In this document: positions 1-7,857 of the stretch, in pieces
Position numbering within the stretch: the first letter of the stretch is position 1
How the letters are laid out: every line of letters starts with the position of its first letter
Origin: CADEED01 sp964444835
Lineage (GTDB): Bacteria > Pseudomonadota > Gammaproteobacteria > Steroidobacterales > Steroidobacteraceae
DNA: 64,000 nucleotides
Assembly (NCBI GenBank): GCA_964444835.1
Contig: CAYUIT010000015.1
Location: 1 to 64,000 of the forward strand
Direction of reading: 5' to 3'
Translations under genes and position numbers: made by a program
Notes under the pieces: model-generated
What the model was told of the DNA's origin: nothing
Databases searched by the model: none
The model's input: the letters and a program-made list of their open reading frames with translations, nothing else

Positions 1-146
1 GGCATGGGTATCGTCGGACTGTCATGGATGTCGGCGGCAATTTGTCTCGCCCTCGTTGCCGCAACGCGTTCGCTCGGCAATGCGTTCGAATCCCGCAGCA
101 GCGAAGTCAACAAGCCGTCCGGCACGCCGAACGATGGCGCTCGGCG
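1..146. other. Left-edge region, no gene supported
   Basis: The MATE frame stays open upstream to an ATG at 24, but that N-terminal stretch is Arg/Gln-rich and unlike a transporter N terminus. I place the start at the ATG at 147. I see no convincing promoter or other gene here. Confidence 0.5.
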
Positions 147-1583
147 ATGACTGCGACGCTCGCAACTGAGACGGTAGCCCTCGGGTTGCCGGCGTGTCGA
201 TTGTCGGCGGACGGTCGCCGCCGCGTCGATGTGCCTGCTGTGTTACGCCTGGCTGCGCCACTCATGGCGAGCAATGCGGTGCAGGCCATCATCAACCTGA
301 CGGACTTGTGGTTCATCGGCCGACTCAGCACCGATGCCGTGGCCGCCATGAGTGCGATCTACTGGATCATGACGTGCGTCATTCTGGTGGTGGGTGGCGT
401 CGGTCTGTCGGTGCAGACGTTCGTGTCGCAGGCCGAGGGTTCACGCCGCTTGGCGCGTGCGTCACTCGCGACCTGGTGCGCGTTGTGGGCAACTCTGGCC
501 ACGGTGCCGATATTCGTGTTGTTAGCGTCGATCGGCCCCTGGTTGTTACACCCGTTTGGGCTCGCACCTGGCGTGGAGCAACTCGCGCTCGATTACTGGG
601 AGCCGCGCATGCTGGGCGCTGCGCTCGGCTCGGCAGCTTGGGCGCTGATGGGATTCTTCAACGGGATCGGTGCGATTCGATTCACGATGGGAGTCGTGTC
701 GACGATGGTCGTCGTGAACTTTCCGGCGAACCAGCTCATGATGTTCGAGTGGGATCTCGGCATCGCGGGCGCCGCATGGGGCACGAATATTGCGCAGCTT
801 GCCGGTCTCGTCGTCGCGCTAGCGTTTTTCTTGACTGGTAAGACGGCCGAACGGTATCGCGCCCGCTTAATGTGGCGGCCAAGTGCCAAGATGATTCGCG
901 CGCAGTTCAAGGTGGGTCTGCCCGTTGGCGTCATGTACGGCGCCGATGTGTTGGGTGTGGCGCTCGCGCAGATGATGGTGGCGCAAGTGTCGTCGGTCGG
1001 AGCCGCTGCAACACAGGTGGTGATGACCCTAACATCGCTCGCCTACATGCCGACGCTCGGCTTGGCGACTGCGGGCACGACGCTCGTGGGGCAGTCGATC
1101 GGCGTCGGTGACAAGGAGTGGGCGCGACGGCTCGGCAACTTCATCATCGCGCTGTGCGTCGGCACCATGGGCGGCGTGGCGTTGTTGTTGCTGTTGTTCG
1201 GCCCGTGGATCGTGCCGCAATTCATCTCGGCAGGAGATCTGTCCGCAGCGGCCGCCATCGCCTTGGCGTTGAAGCTGCTGTGGCCTGCGATGGCCTACCA
1301 AGCATTCGATGGGTTGTATTTCGGCGCGAGTTTTGCGATGCGTGGTGCCGGGGACACGCGGGTGCCGGCGGCGACTGCGCTCGTATTGTCGTGGGGTCTG
1401 TTCATCCCGCTTGCGCACACCTTGGTGTTCGCCCCTGGGGCAGGGTGGATCGACGGCTTGCCACAGCTCGGTCTCGGCGCGATGGGCGCGTGGCTCGCGT
1501 TGATGACTTATGCCACGTTGTTAGGCACCAGCATGCTGATTCGCTGGCGGAGCGGGCGTTGGCGCTCGATGAGTTTGTCATGA
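147..1583 (+). CDS. MATE family multidrug/cation antiporter
   Basis: This is a membrane transporter of about 478 residues with roughly twelve hydrophobic segments. It resembles the MATE (NorM/DinF) family, which exports drugs or organic cations in exchange for Na+ or H+. The first core helix reads LRLAAPLMASNAVQAIINLT followed by DLWFIGRL, a typical MATE opening. Motifs such as GLATAGTTLVGQSIG and MRGAGDTRVPA, at the start and middle of the second half, also match the family. The ATG at 147 is preferred over the one at 24 because the extra residues are not membrane-like. The stop overlaps the start of the downstream DUF1460 gene (TCATGA), so the two are probably co-transcribed. The substrate cannot be told from sequence. 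Confidence 0.88.
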   Translation: MTATLATETVALGLPACRLSADGRRRVDVPAVLRLAAPLMASNAVQAIINLTDLWFIGRLSTDAVAAMSAIYWIMTCVILVVGGVGLSVQTFVSQAEGSRRLARASLATWCALWATLATVPIFVLLASIGPWLLHPFGLAPGVEQLALDYWEPRMLGAALGSAAWALMGFFNGIGAIRFTMGVVSTMVVVNFPANQLMMFEWDLGIAGAAWGTNIAQLAGLVVALAFFLTGKTAERYRARLMWRPSAKMIRAQFKVGLPVGVMYGADVLGVALAQMMVAQVSSVGAAATQVVMTLTSLAYMPTLGLATAGTTLVGQSIGVGDKEWARRLGNFIIALCVGTMGGVALLLLLFGPWIVPQFISAGDLSAAAAIALALKLLWPAMAYQAFDGLYFGASFAMRGAGDTRVPAATALVLSWGLFIPLAHTLVFAPGAGWIDGLPQLGLGAMGAWLALMTYATLLGTSMLIRWRSGRWRSMSLS

Positions 1584-2479
1584 GCCGCCGCGCGGGCTTC
1601 GCCGGTCTCGTCGCGCTGGCGTGCGTGCCGTTCGCTCAGGCAGCCGAGCTGTTAGACGAGATTTACGCCAAAGCAGCCGGTCAGCCGCTCGCCGAACGTA
1701 TCGAGATCGTCAGCGCTGCCTTCTTAGGTCAGCCGTATGTACTCGACCCAGCGGGTGAGGGGCCTGACTCGCTCATCGATCGGGATCCCATCGTTCGCCT
1801 CGATGCGTTCGATTGCCAAACCTATGTCGAAACCGTCTTGGCGGTCGTGCGCGCTCGCGCAGCGCAAGACATCGAGTCGGAGTTGCTGGCGATTCGTTAT
1901 CGCGATTCCGAAGTGGCATTTGGCTCGCGATTGCATTTTCCGGAAGTCGACTGGATTCCAGTTAACTCCGAGCGCGGGGTCTTGCGCGACATCACGGCGG
2001 ACGTGGCGGGTGCTGTCGCGCTCGCCGAGGCGCGCACAGCCATCACACGCGCCGCATGGCTGCGAGCCTTACCTAACAACCCGACGCAAGCGCGCCATGC
2101 ATACCTCCAAACATCGAGCGCCGCGCGCGCCGAGCTCGAGCGCTTGGCGAGCCAGGCGTCAACATTGCAAGCGCGTACGCGCTTCATACCGAAAGCGAAC
2201 CTGAGCGATTCGGCGCTGCTCGAGCGCATCCCGCATGCGTCGGTGGTGATGATCGTGCGGCCGATGACCAGCATGTTCGGCAAGGTTGGGTCGCGGCAGA
2301 ACATTTCGCACATGGGATTCGCTATTCGCACACCTAAGGGTCTCGTTTATCGGCACGCCTCGTCGACGCGTCGCAAGGCCGTAGTGGATCGCCCGATGAC
2401 GGAGTACCTCGAGGCGATGGCCCAAACGCGAACGTTCGGGGGAATCGTGGTTTTCCAGGTGGTCGAACGGTCGAAATGA
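1580..2479 (+). CDS. DUF1460 secreted amidase-like protein
   Basis: The product is about 299 residues with an N-terminal signal peptide (MSRRAGFAGLVALACVPFAQA). The conserved block RLDAFDCQTYVETVLAV is the DUF1460 signature. This family is related to NlpC/P60-type cysteine peptidases and N-acetylmuramoyl-L-alanine amidases that act on cell-wall peptides. The Cys in FDCQTYVE is the likely nucleophile. A later HMGFAI segment followed by VYRHASS could supply the histidine. The start ATG overlaps the stop of the MATE gene. A role in periplasmic murein turnover is inferred from the family. Confidence 0.8.
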   Translation: MSRRAGFAGLVALACVPFAQAAELLDEIYAKAAGQPLAERIEIVSAAFLGQPYVLDPAGEGPDSLIDRDPIVRLDAFDCQTYVETVLAVVRARAAQDIESELLAIRYRDSEVAFGSRLHFPEVDWIPVNSERGVLRDITADVAGAVALAEARTAITRAAWLRALPNNPTQARHAYLQTSSAARAELERLASQASTLQARTRFIPKANLSDSALLERIPHASVVMIVRPMTSMFGKVGSRQNISHMGFAIRTPKGLVYRHASSTRRKAVVDRPMTEYLEAMAQTRTFGGIVVFQVVERSK

Positions 2480-2562
2480 GCGGTAAATCGTCGCACGTGG
2501 GGTGGCGCGTTATCGTAAAATCATTGGTGGAACACAGGCTTACCGTGAGGATTCCGCGCCCC

Positions 2563-3735
2563 ATGACCCAAACACCGGCTGCAGCTGCCAAAGCCCCCTT
2601 CAATAAGGCCGGCGGCACGATGTTGATCGCCACGTTCGCTGTCGCGCTGGTCGCAGTGCCTTGGTACTTGTGGAACTTCGACGTCAGCCTCGGCGCTTGG
2701 ATACTCGGCCTCGTATTTCTGGCCGCCAACGGCTTCTCGATTACTGCGGGCTACCATCGGCTGTGGGCGCACAAGACCTACAGTGCTCATTGGTCGCTGC
2801 GCTTGGTCTATATGATTTTCGGCTCGATGGCGCTGCAGAACAGCGTTTTGATGTGGGCGAGTCAACATCGCTTTCACCACAATTCAGTCGATGACGTCGA
2901 TCGCGATCCTTACTCGGCCAAGCGTGGCTTTTGGTTCTCGCATGTCGGTTGGATGATTCGGAACTACAAAAGCGCCGAAACCGATCTGTCGAACGTAAAG
3001 GATCTGCAGCGCGATCCGATTCTGGTGTTCCAGCACAAGTACTACGTGCCGCTCGCGGTGTTCACGAACGTTGCGTTCCCGCTGATTGGCGGTTGGATGT
3101 TGGGCGACATCTGGGGTGCGTTCTGGATTGCGGGCTTGTTACGCCTCGTGCTCAATCACCATTTCACGTTCTTCATCAATTCACTTGCGCACATGTGGGG
3201 CACTCAGCCTTACACGGACACCAACACGGCGCGTGACAACCCGTTCCTCGCATTCTTGACGTACGGCGAGGGTTACCACAATTTCCATCACATTTTCGCC
3301 CACGATTATCGCAATGGTATTCGCTGGTGGCAGTGGGACCCGACGAAGTGGTTGATTGCCTTAACGTCGTGGTTTGGCTTGGCTCGCAATCTCAAGCGCG
3401 TACCGAACTTCCAGATTCAGCGCGCCATCATCGAAATGCAGTTCAAACGAGCCGAAGCGCGCTTGCAAGCGGTGCCCTCGACACATCATGCGGCCGTTGC
3501 AAGGGTCGAAGAATTGCGCGCTCGTCTTGCGCACGAGTACGAGGCGTTCAAACACGCCATTGCCGAATGGCGGCGCCTCAAGGACGAGTGGTACGAGAAG
3601 CAGAAGCTCGCCCTGGCTCATAAGTGGGAAGACGCTGGGCTTCGTAAGCAATTGCGCGAGATTGAGAAGCGTCTGAAGCAGCAGCGCAAGCGCATGCGGC
3701 TCCTGCACGCGCAGCTGGTTTTCAGCCCCGCCTAA
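2563..3735 (+). CDS. Acyl-CoA (stearoyl-type delta-9) desaturase
   Basis: This is a membrane di-iron fatty acyl desaturase of about 390 residues. All three histidine boxes are present: HRLWAHK near residue 65, HRFHHNSVD near 102 and GEGYHNFHH near 236. Hydrophobic pairs lie between them. It would introduce a cis double bond into saturated acyl-CoA to adjust membrane fluidity. The ATG at 2563 is preferred because the desaturase-like sequence starts there; an in-frame ATG at 2476 overlaps the preceding stop but adds a basic, unrelated leader. The last 100 or so residues are charged, rich in Glu, Lys, Arg and Leu, and probably a coiled coil, which is longer than a minimal desaturase C terminus. 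Confidence 0.9.
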   Translation: MTQTPAAAAKAPFNKAGGTMLIATFAVALVAVPWYLWNFDVSLGAWILGLVFLAANGFSITAGYHRLWAHKTYSAHWSLRLVYMIFGSMALQNSVLMWASQHRFHHNSVDDVDRDPYSAKRGFWFSHVGWMIRNYKSAETDLSNVKDLQRDPILVFQHKYYVPLAVFTNVAFPLIGGWMLGDIWGAFWIAGLLRLVLNHHFTFFINSLAHMWGTQPYTDTNTARDNPFLAFLTYGEGYHNFHHIFAHDYRNGIRWWQWDPTKWLIALTSWFGLARNLKRVPNFQIQRAIIEMQFKRAEARLQAVPSTHHAAVARVEELRARLAHEYEAFKHAIAEWRRLKDEWYEKQKLALAHKWEDAGLRKQLREIEKRLKQQRKRMRLLHAQLVFSPA

Positions 3736-3771
3736 GCACTCGCAAATTCTGCCAGCCTATCGCAGTATCGG

Positions 3772-3792
3772 AGCCTCCTAGACCAGGAGGTT
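3772..3792 (+). promoter_or_regulatory. Hairpin that buries the ribosome binding site
   Basis: CCTCCT (3774-3779) and AGGAGG (3785-3790) form a perfect 6-bp inverted repeat around a 5-base loop. A G-U and an A-U pair can extend it. The right arm is the Shine-Dalgarno sequence, six bases before the ATG at 3797. In mRNA the hairpin would occlude the ribosome binding site. This is seen directly; regulation is inferred. Confidence 0.55.
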
Positions 3793-3796
3793 GCCG

Positions 3797-4711
3797 ATGC
3801 TCGACCGTCGACAGTTCTTCGCGACCACCACGGGCGCCGCTGCGGCGCTGGCGTGGCCTGCCCACGCCAGTGAGCCGCTGCTGAGGAAAGCGATCCCCGC
3901 ATCGGGCGAGCGTATTCCGGTCATCGGTGTCGGCACTAACAACTACAGCCCAACGACTCCCGAAGAGCGTGCCGCGCGTCGCGCCGTGCTCGCCAAGCTG
4001 ACAGAGCTGGGTGCGAGCGTCATCGATACCGCCCCCGCGTACCGCGACTCGGAGAAAGTGATCGGCGAGTTGTTAGCAGAGATCGGCAACCGTAAGAGTG
4101 CGTTCCTCGCGACCAAAGTCACGGCGCAAAGCGGCAAGGCAGAGGAGGGGATTGCGATGCTCGAAGCCTCGCTCGCGGCACTGCGCACCCCTACTCTGGA
4201 GCTCGTCCAAATTCACAATCTCATGGGCGCCGCGGTCCTGCTCCCCGTGTTGCGTGCTTGGGTGGCCGAGCAGCGGATTCGCTACACGGGCATCACGACG
4301 TCGCGCGCCGAGCAGTATCCAGCAATGCTCGAGCTCATGCGGACCGAGAAGCTGGATTTCATCCAGGTCGATTATTCGATTGCCAATCGTGGCGCAGCGG
4401 CAGAGATCTTGCCGCTGGCCCAAGCGCGCGGCATGGCAGTCCTCATCAATTTGCCGTTCGGCGGTCGTCGTGACGGCAATCTGTTCCCACGAGTCAAAGA
4501 CAAGCCGCTGCCAGAGTTTGCGGCAGACATTGGCGCCAAGACTTGGAGTCAGTTCTTTTTGAAATACGTGGTGTCGCATCCCGCGGTGACGTGCGCGATT
4601 CCGGGTACGACCAAGGTTCAGAACTTGGAAGAGAACGTCGGTGCGGGGCGCGGCGAATTGCCGGACGCCAAGATGCGTCAGCGAATGGAAGCGTACTGGG
4701 ATGCGCTTTGA
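3797..4711 (+). CDS. Tat-exported aldo/keto reductase
   Basis: The protein is about 304 residues. It starts with a twin-arginine signal (DRRQFF) followed by an Ala-rich hydrophobic stretch ending at AHA, so it is probably exported folded. The TIM-barrel reductase part shows the catalytic tetrad of the family: Asp and Tyr in DTAPAYRDSEKV, Lys in LATKVTA and His in VQIHNL. Near the C terminus, AIPGTTKVQNLEENV matches the NADP-binding end. The substrate is unknown, probably an aldehyde or ketone. The ATG at 3797 is chosen because AGGAGG lies six bases upstream; a TTG two codons earlier is less likely. Confidence 0.87.
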   Translation: MLDRRQFFATTTGAAAALAWPAHASEPLLRKAIPASGERIPVIGVGTNNYSPTTPEERAARRAVLAKLTELGASVIDTAPAYRDSEKVIGELLAEIGNRKSAFLATKVTAQSGKAEEGIAMLEASLAALRTPTLELVQIHNLMGAAVLLPVLRAWVAEQRIRYTGITTSRAEQYPAMLELMRTEKLDFIQVDYSIANRGAAAEILPLAQARGMAVLINLPFGGRRDGNLFPRVKDKPLPEFAADIGAKTWSQFFLKYVVSHPAVTCAIPGTTKVQNLEENVGAGRGELPDAKMRQRMEAYWDAL

Positions 4712-4719
4712 TCCAAGGT

Positions 4720-4754
4720 ATTCGCTTTTATTACATAATATACATTATGCGAAT
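4720..4754. promoter_or_regulatory. AT-rich nested palindrome, candidate operator/promoter
   Basis: ATTCGC (4720-4725) pairs with GCGAAT (4749-4754). Inside lies a second perfect inverted repeat, CATAAT-ATAC-ATTATG (4734-4749). The block is far more AT-rich than its surroundings and sits 23 bases upstream of the esterase-like gene start. This looks like an operator for a dimeric repressor overlapping a promoter. The regulator is not in the window as far as I can tell. Confidence 0.5.
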
Positions 4755-4776
4755 TAAGTGCAGGGGGCGTCTCAGC

Positions 4777-6471
4777 ATGCATCGCAGCAATCGATTTCTC
4801 AGCGCGCTCGCGCTCGCCGCAATGTGCGCGTCGCTTGCGCACGCTGCAGCCCCTACAGTCGATGTTCGTTTGCCAGCCAGCTTCTCCGAGGGTGCGCAAG
4901 ATGGACGGCTGTTAGTGATTTTTGCGCCGGCTGAGCAAGCGCCAGATAAAGAGCCGCGCGAGCTGGTGAGTTGGGATGATGAGGCCATTCCATTTTTTGG
5001 CGTGAACGTCGAGGCCTGGCGGCCTGGCACATCACGGACGGTCGACAGCAAGGCTTTCGGTTTCCCGCTGCGCTCAGTGGCTGCCTTGCCGCCTGGAAGC
5101 TACCGCGTGCAAGCGTTCCTGAATCGCTACGAGACGTTCAAGTTGGCGGATGGGCGCGTGCTCAAGCTCGCGCCGGATCGTGGCGAAGGCCAGCAATGGC
5201 GCGCGAAACCCGGGAACCTGTACTCGAAGCCGAAGACGATTCGTTGGACAGGTTCGAGCGCGCTACCGGTATTCGAACTCACCGAACAGATTCCGCCGGT
5301 GCCAGCGTTCAAAGAGACGCCGTGGGTAAAGTACGTTCGCATCCGTAGCGAGCGGCTTTCGAAATTCTGGGGTCGCGACATCTATCTCGCGGCGTTCGTG
5401 ACTTTGCCTCTCGGATTCAACGAACACCCCGATGCGCGCTATCCGCTCGTGATCAATCACGGCCACTTTCCGTCGCAACCGTCGAGTTGGCGCGAGACGC
5501 CGCCTGACCCGAACCTGAAGCCCGAGTACAGCAAACGATTCCGACTCGAAGGCTACAACCGTATCCAGCAAGAGCTCGCTTGGGAGTTGTTTCAAGCCTG
5601 GACGGGCAAAGGCTTCCCGCGTGTGCTGCTCGTCGAGATTCAGCACCCTACCCCTTTTTACGACGATTCCTATGCGGTGAATTCTGCTAACAACGGCCCG
5701 TACGGCGACGCAATCCAATACGAGTTGTTACCCGAAATCGAGAAACGATTTCGCGGCATCGGCCAGGGCTGGGCAGCCATGGCCGTGCAGACGTTCTACC
5801 CAGACGACTACAACGGCGCCTGGGTAGCCTGCCCAGACCCGATCGATTTTCGGCATTTCATGACGGTGAACCTCTACGAGGACAAGAACGCGTACTTCAT
5901 GCCTAACAAGTTCAAGCGCACGCCGCGACCGGCACATCGCAATTGGCTCGGGCACATCAATACGACGCTGGAGGAGAACAATCTCTGGGAGTATGCGCTG
6001 GGCACGCATGGCCGTTCGGGTGATCAATTCGATGCCTGGGAGTCGGTGTATTCCCCGGTAGGCCCCGATGGCTATCCCCGACGAATCTGGAACCGTATCA
6101 CTGGCGAGATTGATCCGGTCACCGCTGCCTACTGGCGTGAGCACTACGATCTGGGTGCGATTCTGCGCCGCGACTGGGCGACGCTCGGACCCAAGTTGCG
6201 CGGCAAGTTCCGCATTTACGTCGGCGACATGGATAACTACTACCTCAACAATGCGGTCTACGCAGTCGAGGAGTTTCTGCGAAGTGCTTCGCCGGCAGCG
6301 GATGCCGTGATCGACTATGGCGATCGGGACGAGCATTGCTGGAATGGCGATCACACGCGTGCGAATGCCTACTCGCGCTTGCGCTATCCGCAGATGGTGT
6401 TGCCGTGGGCCGTCGAACGCATGTTGGCCACGGCACCACCCGGTGCAGACTTGCGCAGTTGGCGCTATTAG
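4777..6471 (+). CDS. Secreted esterase-like alpha/beta-hydrolase, nucleophile elbow apparently missing
   Basis: The product is about 564 residues with a clear signal peptide (MHRSNRFLSALALAAMCASL, cleaved near AHA). The middle resembles putative esterases of the enterochelin-esterase type: a YPLVINHGHFP strand, then ELLPEIEKRFR, then FYPDDYNGAWVACPDPIDFR. In relatives as I remember them, a segment containing a G-G-S-x-G-G nucleophile motif lies between the GQGWA and AVQTFYPD blocks. Here the two blocks are joined directly near base 5775, so no catalytic serine motif is visible. A candidate acid (YVGDMDNYYLNN) and histidine (RDEHCW) remain. The ATG at 4777 has GGGGG nine bases upstream; an in-frame ATG at 4747 is weaker. 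Confidence 0.72.
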   Translation: MHRSNRFLSALALAAMCASLAHAAAPTVDVRLPASFSEGAQDGRLLVIFAPAEQAPDKEPRELVSWDDEAIPFFGVNVEAWRPGTSRTVDSKAFGFPLRSVAALPPGSYRVQAFLNRYETFKLADGRVLKLAPDRGEGQQWRAKPGNLYSKPKTIRWTGSSALPVFELTEQIPPVPAFKETPWVKYVRIRSERLSKFWGRDIYLAAFVTLPLGFNEHPDARYPLVINHGHFPSQPSSWRETPPDPNLKPEYSKRFRLEGYNRIQQELAWELFQAWTGKGFPRVLLVEIQHPTPFYDDSYAVNSANNGPYGDAIQYELLPEIEKRFRGIGQGWAAMAVQTFYPDDYNGAWVACPDPIDFRHFMTVNLYEDKNAYFMPNKFKRTPRPAHRNWLGHINTTLEENNLWEYALGTHGRSGDQFDAWESVYSPVGPDGYPRRIWNRITGEIDPVTAAYWREHYDLGAILRRDWATLGPKLRGKFRIYVGDMDNYYLNNAVYAVEEFLRSASPAADAVIDYGDRDEHCWNGDHTRANAYSRLRYPQMVLPWAVERMLATAPPGADLRSWRY

Positions 6472-6717
6472 CCCGCCGCTGGCGCACACCTGTGTGAAAT
6501 GCGAGTTCCTGACGGACCGCGGAAGTTGTTAGCGGCCGGAAGCGCTACCGCCTCATTCTGCGAAGCCATCTCTGGCGCAGCGTGTCCGTGACATCGTCGT
6601 GGCGCGAGCACCGTCGCGAATCTGGGTTGCTTGCGCTCGGCGGAGTGACATCGACGCGAGTTGAGTGGCGATCCGCCAACTCGCAGGCGACGCGCGTCGG
6701 TACTATGATGGCGCGCT

Positions 6718-7722
6718 ATGCTAGCGAGAACGACTTTGGCTCCGCACGGAGCGCCACTGATAGTGTCCGCAGTGCTGCACTGCACGCTGGCAGGGCCCCT
6801 GTTCGCGCAAGAATCAACTCCCCTGCCGGTGGCACCGACGATCGCGCCCGAGCGGCCACCGAACCCTTCCGAAGCGCCACTTGAGACGGTCACCGTATCC
6901 GCGCCGGAGCCTCGGTATGTGGCTCCCACGTTGCGCGATCGGATTGGGCGGATTTGGGCACCGGTCTATCTCAACAATCAAGGGCCTTTCCGCTTGGTTC
7001 TCGATACGGGCGCGAATCGCTCCGCGGTGATCCCGCGAGTGGCTGAGCAACTCGGTGCCTCGGCACGCACGAACAAGACCGTGCGAGTCCGTGGCGTGTC
7101 GGGGACCGCTGTGGTTCCGCTGTTGCGCGTTGATCGTATGGATATCGGCGATCTCATACTGGAGCCCGCCATGTTGCCGGTCGTTCCCGACGTATTCGGC
7201 GGCGCTGATGGCGTGCTTGGCAATGAGGGAATGCGCGACAAACGCATCGTGATTGACTTCGGTCGCGATCAGATCAGCGTGAAGCGCTCGAAGCGCGAGC
7301 AACCCGGCCCAGAGTTTCGCACCATCCCGATCAGATTGCTGCGCGGCCACCTGTTGTCTGTCGACGTGATGATTGGGCGCGTGCGCACAACGGCGATTCT
7401 CGATACGGGCTCCTCGCAGTCCCTCGGTAACGTGGCGCTGCGCGAGGCGCTCAAGCGTGAACCGGAGGATGGGCCGCCTGCAGAAGTCGTGGGCGTTACG
7501 CTAGATGTCCAGTACGCCGATCGCGTGCACATGCCGACCATTCGGATGAGCGGGATCATGATTCGCGGCTCACACATGAACTTCGGTGATGTCCATATAT
7601 TCCACTACTGGAAGTTGCTCGATCAGCCCGCCATCTTGTTAGGGATGGATGTCATCGGTGTCGTCGACCAACTCATCATCGACTACCGCACGAAACAATT
7701 GCATATCAAGACTCGGGGCTAA
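6718..7722 (+). CDS. Two-lobed retropepsin-like aspartic protease
   Basis: This is an exported protein of about 334 residues. After an N-terminal hydrophobic segment and a Pro-rich linker come two tandem retropepsin-like halves. The first carries LVLDTGANRSAV (Asp 96) and the second AILDTGSSQS (Asp 229). Each DTG-S/A motif is a catalytic aspartate loop of clan AA peptidases. The second half ends with a hydrophobic ILLGMDVIG segment, the usual partner strand. Bacterial aspartyl proteases of this sort are generally periplasmic or membrane-anchored; the substrate is unknown. The ATG at 6718 has no strong ribosome binding site, so the start is uncertain. Confidence 0.82.
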   Translation: MLARTTLAPHGAPLIVSAVLHCTLAGPLFAQESTPLPVAPTIAPERPPNPSEAPLETVTVSAPEPRYVAPTLRDRIGRIWAPVYLNNQGPFRLVLDTGANRSAVIPRVAEQLGASARTNKTVRVRGVSGTAVVPLLRVDRMDIGDLILEPAMLPVVPDVFGGADGVLGNEGMRDKRIVIDFGRDQISVKRSKREQPGPEFRTIPIRLLRGHLLSVDVMIGRVRTTAILDTGSSQSLGNVALREALKREPEDGPPAEVVGVTLDVQYADRVHMPTIRMSGIMIRGSHMNFGDVHIFHYWKLLDQPAILLGMDVIGVVDQLIIDYRTKQLHIKTRG

Positions 7723-7857
7723 GGTTGCTGCGCCGCTCGCGGACGAGGCCTACGCGAATGTCCAGTTCGGCAAGCCCGAAGAGCCCGTGATTGGCTGCTT
7801 CCGATCGGTAGAATTCGGGTACCCTGCGCAGCCCTTGTTGGAGCCGACTCGATTGCC

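Noticed and set aside
1118..1579. N-terminal extension of the DUF1460 frame
   Set aside because: It is antisense-free but lies in another frame of the MATE gene; the signal peptide at 1580 gives the natural start.
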